From: Metabacillus endolithicus
GTDB taxonomy: Bacteria > Bacillota > Bacilli > Bacillales > Bacillaceae
DNA: 64,000 bases
Reading direction: 5' to 3'
Assembly (NCBI RefSeq): GCF_023078335.1
Contig: NZ_CP095550.1
Coordinates: 930,001-994,000, forward strand
In this document: positions 48,377-59,137 of the stretch, piece by piece
Layout: every line of letters starts with the position of its first letter
Numbering within the stretch: position 1 is the first letter of the stretch
Program-made: the position numbers and the translations under genes
Notes under the pieces: model-generated
The model's database searches: none
Seen by the model: the letters and a program-made list of their open reading frames with translations, nothing else
Told to the model about the DNA's origin: nothing

Positions 48377-49411
48377 TCATTTTAATCCCTCTATCCCCCA
48401 TGTCCTATCCAACTCCCGATCACTCAAAGCCGGATAACAATAAAATCCAGCCGCTAAACATTCACGCAAATAATAATTAATTCTATCCTCATTCTCACCT
48501 TCATAGCCTTCACCGTCATCAACATAGTCAACAGACAGAACAATTTTCCCTGCTTCCGAAAACTTCTTTATATAAGGCAATCTATTTTCTGTATAGATGC
48601 TTAAATCTTCCTCATTAAACCAAAGATCTTCAAGTCCAATGCCATCAATTGCATGTAAAAATGACTGATCGTCATCATATTGAACAATACTTTCTCCATT
48701 CTGAGGAAAAACCAGGAAATCACTGTTCGTTGCTTTCGTATAGATTGATATATTTTCAATAAGCTTCATCATTTTATCAGCTGCTTCTTCCTCGTTAAGA
48801 GGATCTGTTTCAAATCTTTCTTCATTATCTTCACCATATGTCCCATCATTGCCCCAATATTGAAAGGCATCCACAATATCAAGGTACACTCCCTCATACC
48901 CAGAAGCTATTATAAAATCAAGCTGAGTTTTAATAATTTCCCACCATTCACTATCCCAATAGCGAACCTTTACTCCTTCTGGCCAATCTTTATTTGGAAC
49001 TTTTCCAAGCCAAGAAGGTGCTTCATTTGTGACTTGAACGGCTCCTTCACTAAAGCTTCCCCATTCTTCTTTCCAAAACCATTCATAAAAACTTGCTTCA
49101 CCAATACTTAGGTAGGCAACCGGGGTCATTCCGTTATCCTTCAAATACTGAACTTCCTTTTGCGATAATTTCTTCCCGTTCTTTCCACCAAGTTCTGACC
49201 CTACGACAGCAAAAGAAAAATTCTCTCCATCTGTTTCCTTAACATCTAATTTTTGCAGTTGATATAACCATTTAGACTGGTTATATTTTTGCACTTCTGA
49301 TGTTGTTAGTTCTACATGTTTTACAACATCTCTTTTTATCATATTTTCTATACTACTACATCCAACTAGTAAAATGACGAGGGTGAAAATTGTGATTTTC
49401 TTAAGGTACAC
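48377..49411 (-). CDS. GH114-like glycoside hydrolase lipoprotein
   Basis: 344 aa. Signal peptide with lipobox LVGCSS, then a TIM-barrel-type domain: WLYQLQ...FSFAVVGSELGGKNGKKLS, PVAYLSIGEASFYEWFW, RYWDSEWWEII, GYEGVYLDIVDAFQYWG. These fit endo-alpha-1,4-polygalactosaminidase (GH114) or the related GH166 hydrolase part of Pseudomonas PelA. It would cut Pel at the cell surface. GTG start after GGAGG. Last gene of the pel operon. Confidence 0.83.
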   Translation of the reverse strand: MYLKKITIFTLVILLVGCSSIENMIKRDVVKHVELTTSEVQKYNQSKWLYQLQKLDVKETDGENFSFAVVGSELGGKNGKKLSQKEVQYLKDNGMTPVAYLSIGEASFYEWFWKEEWGSFSEGAVQVTNEAPSWLGKVPNKDWPEGVKVRYWDSEWWEIIKTQLDFIIASGYEGVYLDIVDAFQYWGNDGTYGEDNEERFETDPLNEEEAADKMMKLIENISIYTKATNSDFLVFPQNGESIVQYDDDQSFLHAIDGIGLEDLWFNEEDLSIYTENRLPYIKKFSEAGKIVLSVDYVDDGEGYEGENEDRINYYLRECLAAGFYCYPALSDRELDRTWGIEGLK

Positions 49412-49433
49412 TCATTCTTGACCTCCAAACAAC

Positions 49434-50529
49434 TTAAACTTCTTTTGCGACAAGCTTTATTTCTGGATCCTTGTTCGTTTTTGTTTTCTTCTTGATGAAG
49501 ACTTTCTTTAATTTTTGAATCAACGGCTTTTCAACGTATGAGTGAACTAGACATCCTCCTATCAGCATAATCACAAGAAGCACACAACTCGTCATCCAGC
49601 CTCCTAGCTTCTGATAAACTGAATATTTGTCAAAAAGCTCTGCAAGGAAATCTAAAATGATAATATGCGATAAATAGATAGAAAACGCAGCATTTCCCAA
49701 GTAGTTAAAGAACTTCGGAATTTTTATATCCTTTACCATATCAATAGAAGCAAGACCAAAGATAAGGCAAACAGATGCTAAACTTATTCCAGTATCATAT
49801 CCAATGTTCACCAACTCATATACAGAATTGACCCACATAAACGGAAAGCCTAATAAACCTATCACTGATAATAAAACAGAGATGAAAGGATATACGCTAA
49901 TCTTAGTAATCAGATAAGCACATAGAATTCCACCTAAGAAGATCAAACTTACCGGATCAAAGATAAAATGTAACCAGTAATGATGAAGATCTAATGGTCC
50001 GTATGCATAAGAAATTGTCACAAAAAGCCCAGAGACCGAGCACTGACTTTGAAATAATTGGCTTCGGTACAAACAGCAACGAGAACATTAAATAGAAAAA
50101 CACAGTATGTCGTAATGACCAAGCAACGATTAAGATTGGTTCTAGCTCACTTGAGTTCGGAATTAGGAGAAACGAAGTAAGTATTGATTCTAACTCGGTT
50201 TCATGTCCTGCTCCATACCAAGGATAAATAAATAGAAACGGTAATAACACTAATGTTAACAGCCAATAGAGTGGATAAATTCGAATAAAACGATTAAGCA
50301 GGAAATTTTTCAACTGATCTGGCTGTCCTAGATTTTTTCTATAAATGTAATAAATCATAAACCCAGATAACGCGAAAAAGTAATTAACTCCCCCTGACAT
50401 TGGGAGCATCCAGAGACCTAATACGTTAAAATCAAAATAGTCGTTCATTGTTAGTGACACATGAAAAAGCATAACCATTAGGGGAACCAGAGCTCTTGAA
50501 AACTGAATTAACACTAATTTTTTCCTCAT
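49434..50529 (-). CDS. Membrane acyltransferase (acyltransferase 3), frameshifted
   Basis: About 365 aa when joined. About ten membrane helices. N-terminal FSRALVPLMVMLFHVSL with the catalytic-type His and LSGFMIYYIYRKN are acyltransferase-3 motifs; the C-terminal half continues VTISYAYGPLDLHHYW and AFSIYLSHIII. An extra T near 50021-50025 breaks the frame. Could O-acetylate a polysaccharide, probably Pel by context. Start at 50529 with GGAG upstream. Confidence 0.8.
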
Positions 50530-50573
50530 GATTACATGATCTCCTTCTATCATTGTGTTGGCATGTAAAAGTT

Positions 50574-51672
50574 TTAAAAAATGGTTTTGTTCCACCTAAT
50601 CTGGTGCATTCCTTGTTCAGGGTTATGCGGCACATCATGGTCCTGGTCCCAAATAAGCTCCAATGTATCACTGCCGATTTTTGCCGTAAACTTATTAAAG
50701 AAAGTCGCCCCATTCAATTTTTGTGGTTTTACAACATGTTTTTCTCCTATTGCTAACTGACTAAAAATTCTAGACTCATAGCGTATATATTTTCCATTTG
50801 CCGCCCAATTTTCTGTACTTGCACAATAGGCATCCATATTAAACATGATTGAGGCTAATAATCCCTGTTTATAGCATTTATTACGTATCTCTTTTTTCTC
50901 TGTACTTTTCAATGCATCTAATGCAAATGTTTTTGTCTGAAACTGTTCATAATACGTTCTTCCATTATAGTCAGAATGTTGTTCATGATAATACCGATAA
51001 GCTTCCCACATGCGAGTTTGATCACTCCAAGGATCTTTATGTGAAACAGCCTGTGTTCCGTCTTCGTGTATGTAATACCAGGCGTTTTCAAACAAAATAT
51101 AATCATTGCTATTTAGCAATGGCTCTAAGTTGTTCTGGTTACCATTGAAATCGATCCAATCTAAATAGATATTGCTTTTTGAGAAAACATAATCAATTCT
51201 CCATGAATTTGCAATGATTGTTAACCCTTTTTGATGGCAGTACTTAACAATTTCGTTTTGTCTTTCCCTAGTGACAAAATAATCAAACCCGAACTCATCT
51301 AAAAAAATTCCGGTTACACCAAGCTCTTCCCACTCGTCTATGCGTTTCTTTATTTCTGTTAAACTTAAATTCGAATCTGCCACAGATGAGTCTAGCCCAA
51401 TTGGAACATATCCGAAAAACTCAAGTTTTTTGTTTTTCTGAAGCATTTTCCGGGAAATTTCTTTTGCATTAGCGTAATCCTCATGATGTGGATGTTGATA
51501 AAAATCCCCCCAAACAACAAGATCATATTGAGAGAATAGCTCTGCACAATCGTCATTGTTCCAAGTTCCACTAAATGAAGAAGGATATCCGTAATACAAA
51601 CAAGCCCTCTTTTATAGGTTGTGTGACAACATTTGGTTTTTTATCTCTTGTGGTCGACATCTTCCATTTCAA
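50574..51672 (-). CDS. Putative TIM-barrel glycosidase of the pel operon, frameshifted
   Basis: About 366 aa if joined. LYYGYPSSFSGTWNNDDCAELFSQYDLVVWGDFY, FFGYVPIGL, IDEWEELGVTGIFLDEFGFDY and GLTIIANSW suggest a beta/alpha-barrel hydrolase of the GH114 or spherulin-4-like kind. A GGAGG-spaced TTG at 51672 gives MKWKMSTTRDKKPNVVTQPIKR; an extra A near 51611 breaks the frame. No signal peptide is seen, so it may act in the cell. A shorter start at 51599 is possible. Confidence 0.65.
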
Positions 51673-51696
51673 TGCAATACCTCCTTCTCCAAAAAT

Positions 51697-53164
51697 TTAA
51701 ATGAACTGATTCTTTTCCAACCATTTACCAAAACGATGGAATCTGTTTAAAGTTGTTTTAATATGAATACCTTGCCCACAAAATGCATGATATTCAATCG
51801 AATTCAAATAGTACAGAAGTCGAACGATCGCAAACACAAAGCTGACGATAGCCCCAAACGCAAAGCTGAAGCCCATAATATTGATAGCCGCCTGGTAATA
51901 GAATAACAGTACCAGCTAGATTTAGGCTAAAAAATACAAACGAACTATATAGGGCGCCCTTTCGATCTTCAAAATAAAGCAGCACTAATAGGATTACTAA
52001 CAACATTCCATTCGCAAAAGCTCCAAAAGCTGTTATGCGGAAGATATGAATGAATTTTTCATCAAAAGATAACATTCTAAAGATTGGTCCAGCTGTCATC
52101 ACGACTATTAGTGTAATGATCAACTGAGAACGAAGTACCTTTTGAATTTCCTGAAATAACACATTAAACATTTTCTTTTTTGCGGTTCTAATTTGTGCTA
52201 ATGTGCCGCCTTTATTAACATAGTTAAAAAATAACTTATATTTCCGATAAAATCTTGTCTCAATTGAAATAACAATTAAAACCATCGTAGGTAAAATCGT
52301 TAAGTAGCTCCAAAACAACGCCATATCGTATATTGGATGAACAATGAAAGATCCAGCAACGATTTTTGCTCCTTCGCCGAACCAAATTACCCAATTACAC
52401 GCCCATATACCCAGATTATAAAATACCCCAATAAAAAACAGAGAAGGAAAGCGTTCAAAATAGGAGAGATAATCAAATTGCCCCTTTGAACTACATTCTG
52501 GAAATGTTTTTAATAATGTCAACATTAATAAAAAAAGTGTAAGAATCATTCCAAATGTAAACGCAGATAACAGAACTAGCGAAAAAGAAACATTTGCTGT
52601 AAGAAGATTTTCGTTCAAGCAGATTAGCAATGTAGCAAGTACCGATGTAACTCCGCCTATAAGAAATGCCCAGGCAATTGATTTAAAATTTTTTGTTGCA
52701 GATAGAAATAGTAGAATAATCCATATTAAATTCGTTGTTAAGAATAAGAATAATAAGATTAGTTTATATAGAAATGGTAATGGGGAAATTGCGTAAAAAA
52801 CAATCCATAGTAGCAAAGCAAGCACCGAGATAACCTTCGTAACTCCTAAAAATAATGGAAAAACATTTTCTTCCTTTTTGCTGTAAAGAAGATCAGATAA
52901 ATATCTTGTTGCAGTATACTGTTGTGTACTAAAGATTAATTGCGAAAAGATGAAACAATAAGATACAGAGAATATAAAGATTTCTCTTTCTTCCGTTGTA
53001 ATTGATGAAAACTGATTGATGATCCATTGCAGAATTCCCATCGTAATAGTCATCACGATCCATGGTCCTGCAGTTGTTAAACCAGCAACGCTGTATGCTT
53101 TCATTCTTGATGAATAGTAATCTTTCTTAAACAACTCCTGGAGGTGAAATCCGATTCCGGCCAA
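51697..53164 (-). CDS. pelG: PelG-like membrane export protein, frameshifted C-terminus
   Basis: About 488 aa with about twelve membrane helices, MOP/MATE-like. The start AGIGFHLQELFKKDYYSSRMKAYSVAGLTTAGPWI is the PelG signature; a TTG at 53164 after AAAGGGGG. An extra base near 51872-51876 hides the last 60 residues, which include FAFGAIVSFVFAIVRLLYYLNSIEYHAF. PelG with PelD and PelE passes the growing polymer through the membrane. Confidence 0.88.
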
Positions 53165-54566
53165 TTTCTTGCCCCCTTTCTTGGTATAGTTTGCTGTATT
53201 CATAGATCATTTGGTCAATTTGATAGAATTCCTTTACTCTTTTTTGGCCATTCAAACCGAATATCGTAGCTTTTTCCTGATTTCGATAAAACCACTTTAG
53301 TTTTTCCGCCATTTTTCTCGGGTTAACAGGGGGTACAACAAAACCGGCTTGTTCCGAAGAATGATGACCTTTTATTAATTCTGCACAGCAGCCAACATCT
53401 GTTACAACCCATGGAATAGCTGCTGCCATTCCTTCTAATACGGCCAAAGGCTGCCCCTCAGAAATACTGCTTAACACACACACATCAAATGACGGCAAAT
53501 AATCAGTAATATTCACCTTTCCTGTTATAACAACCTCCTCTTCTAAACCTAAAGTAACAATAAGCTGTTCACATTCAAGTGTATATTCTTCATCTTCCTC
53601 TACCGGTCCCATAATAAATAACTGAATGGGAATGTTATCTTCTTTTAAATATTTTGCCGCTTGAATCATTGTTTTAATATCCTTAATCGGAACAACTCGG
53701 ACAATAGCTCCAATTCGTAATTTACGGTCTGGTTTTTCTCTTTTTATGGCTGCATATTTATGATAATGAACACCATTTGGGATAATCTTTAATTTTTCCC
53801 TAGGTGCACCGGATAGCTCCTGAAATTGACTGTTTCGTTTAAAAAGGGTAATAATGTCTTCAGCATGATAATAGGCAATTTTAGAAAGATAATAAAAGAA
53901 CTGAATCCATGTTTCTTTAAAATCATCTTTCACCCAATTTGATTTTAAAATTTCTTCTTCCCGTTCCCTTGAGTACATACCATGCTCAGTTAAAATAAAT
54001 GGTATTTGTTGAGTTGCTTTTATATAAGATGACACTAAACCAGCATAGCCTGTGGAAACCGAGTGAATAATATCGACCTTAGGATAATCCTGCTGAAGTA
54101 GAGAAAGAACTGGTGATAGCATTGACTTCCACATTGAATAGAAGTCTAAAAACGAGCTATTATTATATTGCTTTTGATAAGTGTCAACGATAAAAGACCA
54201 AAATAGAGGAAATTTATTTAAAAATTGTTCACTAGTTCCCACCTTTCTCCGGTCTCCTAGTAACATCAACACATCTTCACGAAAACTATTGCTAGCAAGC
54301 CACTCTCGAATTTTTTCTTGTTCATTTTTCAATAACTGCGGTTTTCGTACAAGTCTAGTGGATACTTCATTAAGATTTATATTTGTTATCCCGCACACAT
54401 TGAATGGCAGTGAATATTTATAGTCGGATTTTTTCCTAGCCTTATCCGATATGGCTATGATCTCAAACTTATGTTGTGGCATGCTTTCTATTAACATATG
54501 AATCCAGCTTGAAACACCACCGCTTACATAAGGATAGCTTCCCTCTGCAACAATCCCTATTTTCAT
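53127..54566 (-). CDS. pelF: PelF-like family 4 glycosyltransferase
   Basis: 479 aa. IGIVAEGSYPYVSGGVSSWIHMLI is the PelF hallmark; RIGAIVRVVPIKDIKTMIQAAKYL and VLSSISEGQPLAVLEGMAAAIPWVVTDVG form the GT-B donor site. This soluble enzyme polymerises Pel from UDP-GalNAc/GlcNAc. It overlaps pelA by 4 bp and pelG by about 38 bp. Confidence 0.93.
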   Translation of the reverse strand: MKIGIVAEGSYPYVSGGVSSWIHMLIESMPQHKFEIIAISDKARKKSDYKYSLPFNVCGITNINLNEVSTRLVRKPQLLKNEQEKIREWLASNSFREDVLMLLGDRRKVGTSEQFLNKFPLFWSFIVDTYQKQYNNSSFLDFYSMWKSMLSPVLSLLQQDYPKVDIIHSVSTGYAGLVSSYIKATQQIPFILTEHGMYSREREEEILKSNWVKDDFKETWIQFFYYLSKIAYYHAEDIITLFKRNSQFQELSGAPREKLKIIPNGVHYHKYAAIKREKPDRKLRIGAIVRVVPIKDIKTMIQAAKYLKEDNIPIQLFIMGPVEEDEEYTLECEQLIVTLGLEEEVVITGKVNITDYLPSFDVCVLSSISEGQPLAVLEGMAAAIPWVVTDVGCCAELIKGHHSSEQAGFVVPPVNPRKMAEKLKWFYRNQEKATIFGLNGQKRVKEFYQIDQMIYEYSKLYQERGQEIGRNRISPPGVV

Positions 54567-56407
54567 TGTGCATTCTCCCTTATTTCCAATTTTGCTTCAG
54601 GTTTTGTAAGTTTTACAGCATATAACCTTGAGGAAGTATCAAATTCCCTTACCTCACCAAATTGAAATGATCCAGTTTGCAGCTTCTTCCCTTGCTCTAG
54701 TCTTACTAATAGAGTTGTTGGGTTTAATAGGTTAGACCCTTGAATAATAATAGATTCAGGTGTATATGAAACATCTAATGTTGCTTCTTGATAATGAATC
54801 ATTTTTTCCGTTGCTTGCTGTGCAGTTAGTGGCTCTAAGTGTGGATACAATTCTTTCAATTCTTTAAACGTTTGAGAAAACTTTTCTTTCATTTCTGGCC
54901 AGCCATCTTTTTTGGCACGACGTGGATCTAATACATCATCTGGATGGATGAAATGTGATATCATACCAAAATTTGCAATGGCATCTTTCATAACAAATTC
55001 AGTATCTTTATTAAAGTTGTAATCACTACTTATTCTTGGAAAATGATAAAGATGAGAGTATTCTCTATCAAACTCATATTCCTGGACAAAATCTCCCTTT
55101 CTAAGAGAACCATCATATAGAGAGGCAATCGTTGTAATATTAGGCAGTTTATTAACGATTGCATCAAGACCTGTTCTATTTAATACGTTAGATGGTGGTA
55201 CATAAGTCTGAAATGTTTGGTTTGGAAAATAGTAATCGTAAAACTCTTTTACAGTTTGTAAAGACTTCTCCATTTGCTCTTGACTGTCCCACCTACGATA
55301 ACCTAGTGACGAATCCATTGGTTCACTGCCTGTTACTAGTGATTGATGATTATAGCCATGCAATCCAATTTCTCCATTATTTTCTAATAACTGCCTTCCA
55401 TAAAATGTCATTGTTTCTCTTCCATTAAAAATTAAATCTTGAGCTTTTAGCTTGTCATCATCTCGATATGTTCCAATAAACAGGCCAGTATACGCTAGGT
55501 CAATGTCCTTTGCCAACTCTTTCATATCTTCCCACCAGATATTTTTATAAAACTGAGAGATTGTTAGATCATAATCCTTTGATATTGATTTCGAGCTTCC
55601 TTCAGGAACAGGTGCAGGGAAATCATCAATAAACATAACCTTTGCCCCGACTTGAGCTGTGACAAATGCAGGCGTTGCTAACCCTATTGATTGAAGTAAT
55701 AATCCCCTAAAATGCTTTTCATGAAACATTGTTGCATTCCAATAAACAACTACTCCTTTTTCATATGTATTCTTCCAAAGAACCGGGGTGTTTTCTGCTG
55801 TTATATAGACTTCTGTGTCTTTGTCCAAAACAACATCCAAGGACTTATTTTCTACAATCCAACTCTCTTCACTAAGATCTTCATAGCCTGGAAAAATCGT
55901 TTTTTCAAAATGCAAGCCATATATAGGATCCTTCATTAGACCTTTTTGACTTTTTATACCGACTAATTCATTCCATTTTACATCTATTATCCGATCTGTA
56001 ATAACAAGTCTTCCCCCTTCTTCAACAAAATTTCTAATGGTTTCGTAGGGGAATAAATCAGTTTGATGGCCTGTTAGTACCAGTAGGTGATAAGGAGAAG
56101 CTTGTAAACTCCCTATTTGCTGATCCGTTATTTTTTCATATGGTATTTTCGCATAGTCTAAAGAGTGTTTGAGATTTTCGGAGATTTTATGAGATCTCTT
56201 TGTTCCATCTTGGTAGATAAAGATCTTGATTTTTTCTCCCTCAGCAGAGCCTGCGGAATGGGACATTGTTTCAATTTCTTTTTTAGCTACTTTAATCGGT
56301 GCAAAATATTCATTAATATTTTCGAGCCGATAAAACTGTAAAAAAACAATCCCTAAGATTATCAAACCTAAAGCAAACATATTTTTCATTAGAAATTTCT
56401 TATTCAT
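54563..56407 (-). CDS. pelA: PelA-like polysaccharide deacetylase domain protein
   Basis: 614 aa. N-terminal anchor NMFALGLIILGIVFLQFY, a middle region like DUF2194 (YHLLVLTGHQTDLFPYETI) and a deacetylase-type domain with VMFIDDFPAPVPEG, GLHGYNHQSL and MISHFIHPDDVLD (Asp and His metal ligands). Gram-positive PelA carries only the deacetylase part; the hydrolase part appears here as the separate GH114-like protein. It removes acetyl groups from Pel outside the cell. Confidence 0.88.
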   Translation of the reverse strand: MNKKFLMKNMFALGLIILGIVFLQFYRLENINEYFAPIKVAKKEIETMSHSAGSAEGEKIKIFIYQDGTKRSHKISENLKHSLDYAKIPYEKITDQQIGSLQASPYHLLVLTGHQTDLFPYETIRNFVEEGGRLVITDRIIDVKWNELVGIKSQKGLMKDPIYGLHFEKTIFPGYEDLSEESWIVENKSLDVVLDKDTEVYITAENTPVLWKNTYEKGVVVYWNATMFHEKHFRGLLLQSIGLATPAFVTAQVGAKVMFIDDFPAPVPEGSSKSISKDYDLTISQFYKNIWWEDMKELAKDIDLAYTGLFIGTYRDDDKLKAQDLIFNGRETMTFYGRQLLENNGEIGLHGYNHQSLVTGSEPMDSSLGYRRWDSQEQMEKSLQTVKEFYDYYFPNQTFQTYVPPSNVLNRTGLDAIVNKLPNITTIASLYDGSLRKGDFVQEYEFDREYSHLYHFPRISSDYNFNKDTEFVMKDAIANFGMISHFIHPDDVLDPRRAKKDGWPEMKEKFSQTFKELKELYPHLEPLTAQQATEKMIHYQEATLDVSYTPESIIIQGSNLLNPTTLLVRLEQGKKLQTGSFQFGEVREFDTSSRLYAVKLTKPEAKLEIRENAQ

Positions 56408-57330
56408 CCTAAACTACCTTCCAATGTTTTAATGGTTTGTGAAATAGCTGGAGGTATACACTCTTTCTGGACAGACTGGTTCATTTCATGCATCAATGAC
56501 TTCATTTCCCCCCATTGCTTTTTTTCGTAAAGAATACCTAAGGCACCAATATATCCATCATAGCTTGATGGGAAATTCTGTATCATCTTTATAAATAAAT
56601 CATATGCTTTTTCGAGTTCTCCAAGCTCATAGTAGATTTTGGCTAATGAATTTTGAAAAAAAATGATCTTAGGAAAAATCAAAATACTCTTTTCTAGGAG
56701 CCTTTTATATTCTTGTATTATTGAGACTTTGAAATGATCTTTTAATAGTCCACTATCCAAATATTCTTGGTAGAAATAAACAAGGTTTTGATAGCTGTTA
56801 AGCTCGTTACTATTCAGGCATTTTCTTGCCCCATCAATTTTTGCTTTATATTGATCTTGAAGAGAAAGGAACATTGTGGCAGCATAATGAACAATTTCAT
56901 GATCTTTATTTTCAAGAGCTATATTCAAAAAACGTGCCTTATCATTAACCTTTAACTTGTTCATTTTTAAGATATATTCTTTTTGAACTTCAGAAGGTGA
57001 AGACTTTATAATAACAGCAAGAGGTATTACGTCTTTATCTCCTGAAGCAACCTCTCGTAATGCTTGTAAATTTTCTATTTTATCGAGTAAACTACCTTCA
57101 AAATTAATAAATGGTTCATTTATTTTTTTACTTGTCATAAGCCATAATGCTATTCCAAAAATTTGACCTATTACCGGTATTAGCAATGATAGCCACGTTA
57201 TCCAAATGAATAATCCTTGCTTTGAGTCTTCGACTTTTGACTTAGTAAATCGAAAAAAGGTATACATACATATGGAATTTAATAAAAATAAGCCTATGAC
57301 AAAGCTAAATAAAATGTGATTTTCCATCAT
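56404..57330 (-). CDS. pelE: PelE-like TPR membrane protein
   Basis: 308 aa. Two N-terminal membrane helices (HILFSFVIGLFLLNSICMY, FIWITWLSLLIPVIGQIFGIAL) and a helical repeat domain with a TPR-like end (LAKIYYELGELEKAYDLFIKMIQNFPSSYDGYIGALGILYE). PelE links PelD and PelG in the membrane complex. It overlaps pelA by 4 bp. Confidence 0.85.
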   Translation of the reverse strand: MMENHILFSFVIGLFLLNSICMYTFFRFTKSKVEDSKQGLFIWITWLSLLIPVIGQIFGIALWLMTSKKINEPFINFEGSLLDKIENLQALREVASGDKDVIPLAVIIKSSPSEVQKEYILKMNKLKVNDKARFLNIALENKDHEIVHYAATMFLSLQDQYKAKIDGARKCLNSNELNSYQNLVYFYQEYLDSGLLKDHFKVSIIQEYKRLLEKSILIFPKIIFFQNSLAKIYYELGELEKAYDLFIKMIQNFPSSYDGYIGALGILYEKKQWGEMKSLMHEMNQSVQKECIPPAISQTIKTLEGSLG

Positions 57331-57353
57331 AACCCTTCCTTTGAAAAAATCTA

Positions 57354-58278
57354 CTATCCATATACTTTTACAGATTCGCTATTATTTTCTTTAATTGCAT
57401 GTTCTAGACAATTTGAAACCCAGTTTAATAAACATTGAAGAAATTCACTTTCATAGGCATTTACACGATCAAAGGCAACTTCGTTAACACAAAGAATAGC
57501 CATTATTTCACCATTCTTCTCAATAACTCCAGCTATCATCGGCGCATTATCTTCATCAGTTACATTTTTAAAAATAACAGATTGCTTCTTTAGTAGCCTT
57601 TTGTAAAAGTATGAATGCTCAGTTAATAAGATATTCTTTGTTAAATCCTCAGAAGTGTAATCACTAAGCTCTAAGGAATTTGTTCCATAGTCATACATAT
57701 AAATTCCCACTTGTTTTGTACCAAAATAATCAGCAACAACTTTTATAAGTTGATCTAACACTATATCAGGATGATTATGATGAAGAGATTTCATCATGTT
57801 ATAGATATATATTGGCGTTTTTTCAAAACCAAGTATTTTAGCGGTAAGATGTTCTCTTGACTGATATAAAGTATTTAGAGTTTCTTTAAGTTCGGTATAC
57901 TCTTGTTTTAATTCACTAAGCTCTTCTTGCTGAATCTGGTGTTTTTCTTGATATTTTGTGTGAAAAATTCCACATATAATAGCAGCTAGCAAGCTTAAGA
58001 AAATCCATTTCACCTGATCAAAATCAACAAATAATAATAGGAGGTCCAACCCGTTAAGGTAAGATACTACCAGTTGATAAATAACAGAAACTGCCCAACA
58101 AAATCCCCCCATCTTCAAGCCATACCTTATGGAACACAACACAACAAACAATAGCAAGATACTCGGTCTGATAAAGGTGGCATCCATGGTCCAAAAATAA
58201 TCAATAACAAAAAGTTCCTAAAAAGGAAACAATCAGTTCACTCCATTTATTGAAATCCAATTTTGAAACATTACCCAT
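57354..58278 (-). CDS. pelD: PelD-like membrane GAF protein lacking a GGDEF domain, frameshifted start
   Basis: About 307 aa when joined. Start MGNVSKLDFNKWSELIVSFLGTF at 58278 after GAGGAG; one extra T near 58209-58213 breaks the frame. Several N-terminal membrane helices, a coiled coil (QIQQEELSELKQEYTELKETL) and a GAF domain follow. The protein ends 23 bp before pelE, so the degenerate GGDEF domain with the c-di-GMP-binding RxxD site, known in Pseudomonas PelD, is absent. Confidence 0.8.
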
Positions 58279-58422
58279 TTCTTCACTCCTCGTATGTAAT
58301 TCATTAAAATAAATAATTATGTGAAAATAATGTTAGAACCTAATCTCAAAAAGATTCTTTGGATTCAAATAAACTTAGTAAATTAACTGAATGATTCACC
58401 GAATAAATATATCGATTATTTC

Positions 58423-58438
58423 GTTCTCGTAAAAGAAC
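58423..58438 (-). promoter_or_regulatory. SinR-like site 1 upstream of pel
   Basis: GTTCTCGTAAAAGAAC. Both outer half sites GTTCT and AGAAC are perfect; the centre differs from the other sites (12/16). 145 bp before the pelD ATG. Confidence 0.55.
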
Positions 58439-58708
58439 AAACGATTAAAATTTTTTTATTACTACGACTATCCAATCATTTTAAAAAAATTAAATATCTT
58501 TATGAAGTTTAAAGTTATTCAGCTAACAACCTTCAACCCCTGTTACAACTACCTTTTCTCACATACAATAGACATAATATGAAGATCAATATTATTAAAT
58601 ACCATTTAATTACAACTTTTTTAAACAAAATTCGTTATTTTCCTTACATGTTTTGTCCACACCTATAATCGTTAATAACATTGTTTATTAGGTTTAATAC
58701 CCGAATAA

Positions 58709-58724
58709 ATTCTATATAAAGAAC
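58709..58724 (-). promoter_or_regulatory. SinR-like site 2 upstream of pel
   Basis: ATTCTATATAAAGAAC, 14/16, about 430 bp before the pelD ATG. It contains TATATA/TATAGA on the pel strand, possibly a -10. Confidence 0.5.
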
Positions 58725-59103
58725 AATTATCTTAAAAAGAAATAGATAGCTTATGTATCTGTTAGCTATCTTTATGAATCTTCAACTTCCAAAATAATAT
58801 TATATTGTTTCTAAGTGGTCAATAATTTTTCTTTTCAATTTGTAAAATTTTTTTGGTCTATTTCATACATAATATTTCAACATAACTTGAAATCTTTCCC
58901 TGAATTTTTACTTGGTTAACTATATGAGTGATGTTTTATTTTTCCAAAAAAATAGGGACAAGAATGGTATTCATCGTTAATGTTTTCACTAATACGCAAT
59001 AGTAAGAAAGTAGAAGTATATTAAAGTAGCAATAAAATCCCCGTACTATTTCATTACCATTTACAGGTTACCTAATTAAGATTTTTCAAAATAGTTAAGA
59101 TAC

Positions 59104-59137
59104 GAAAAAAAAGGCCATCAATTAATGACCTTTTGAT
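59104..59137 (-). terminator. Terminator of the lipoprotein pair
   Basis: AAAAGGTCATTAATTGATGGCCTTTTTTTT on the minus strand: a stem of AAAGG-CAT type and eight T's. Overlaps the lipoprotein stop codon. Confidence 0.75.

Larger units (their letters stand above)
58279..59103. other. 825-bp AT-rich gap upstream of pel
   Basis: No likely coding frame. It holds two SinR-like sites (separate entries) and an imperfect hairpin at 58741-58772 (GATAGCT...AGCTATC) that could act as a terminator. A long leader for pel is likely. I saw no GEMM-type core on either strand, and nothing else recognisable. Confidence 0.5.

Noticed and set aside
58279..59103. A second GEMM riboswitch in the long pel leader
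   Set aside because: Neither strand contains the GGGACGCAAAG or AGGCAAACC core.
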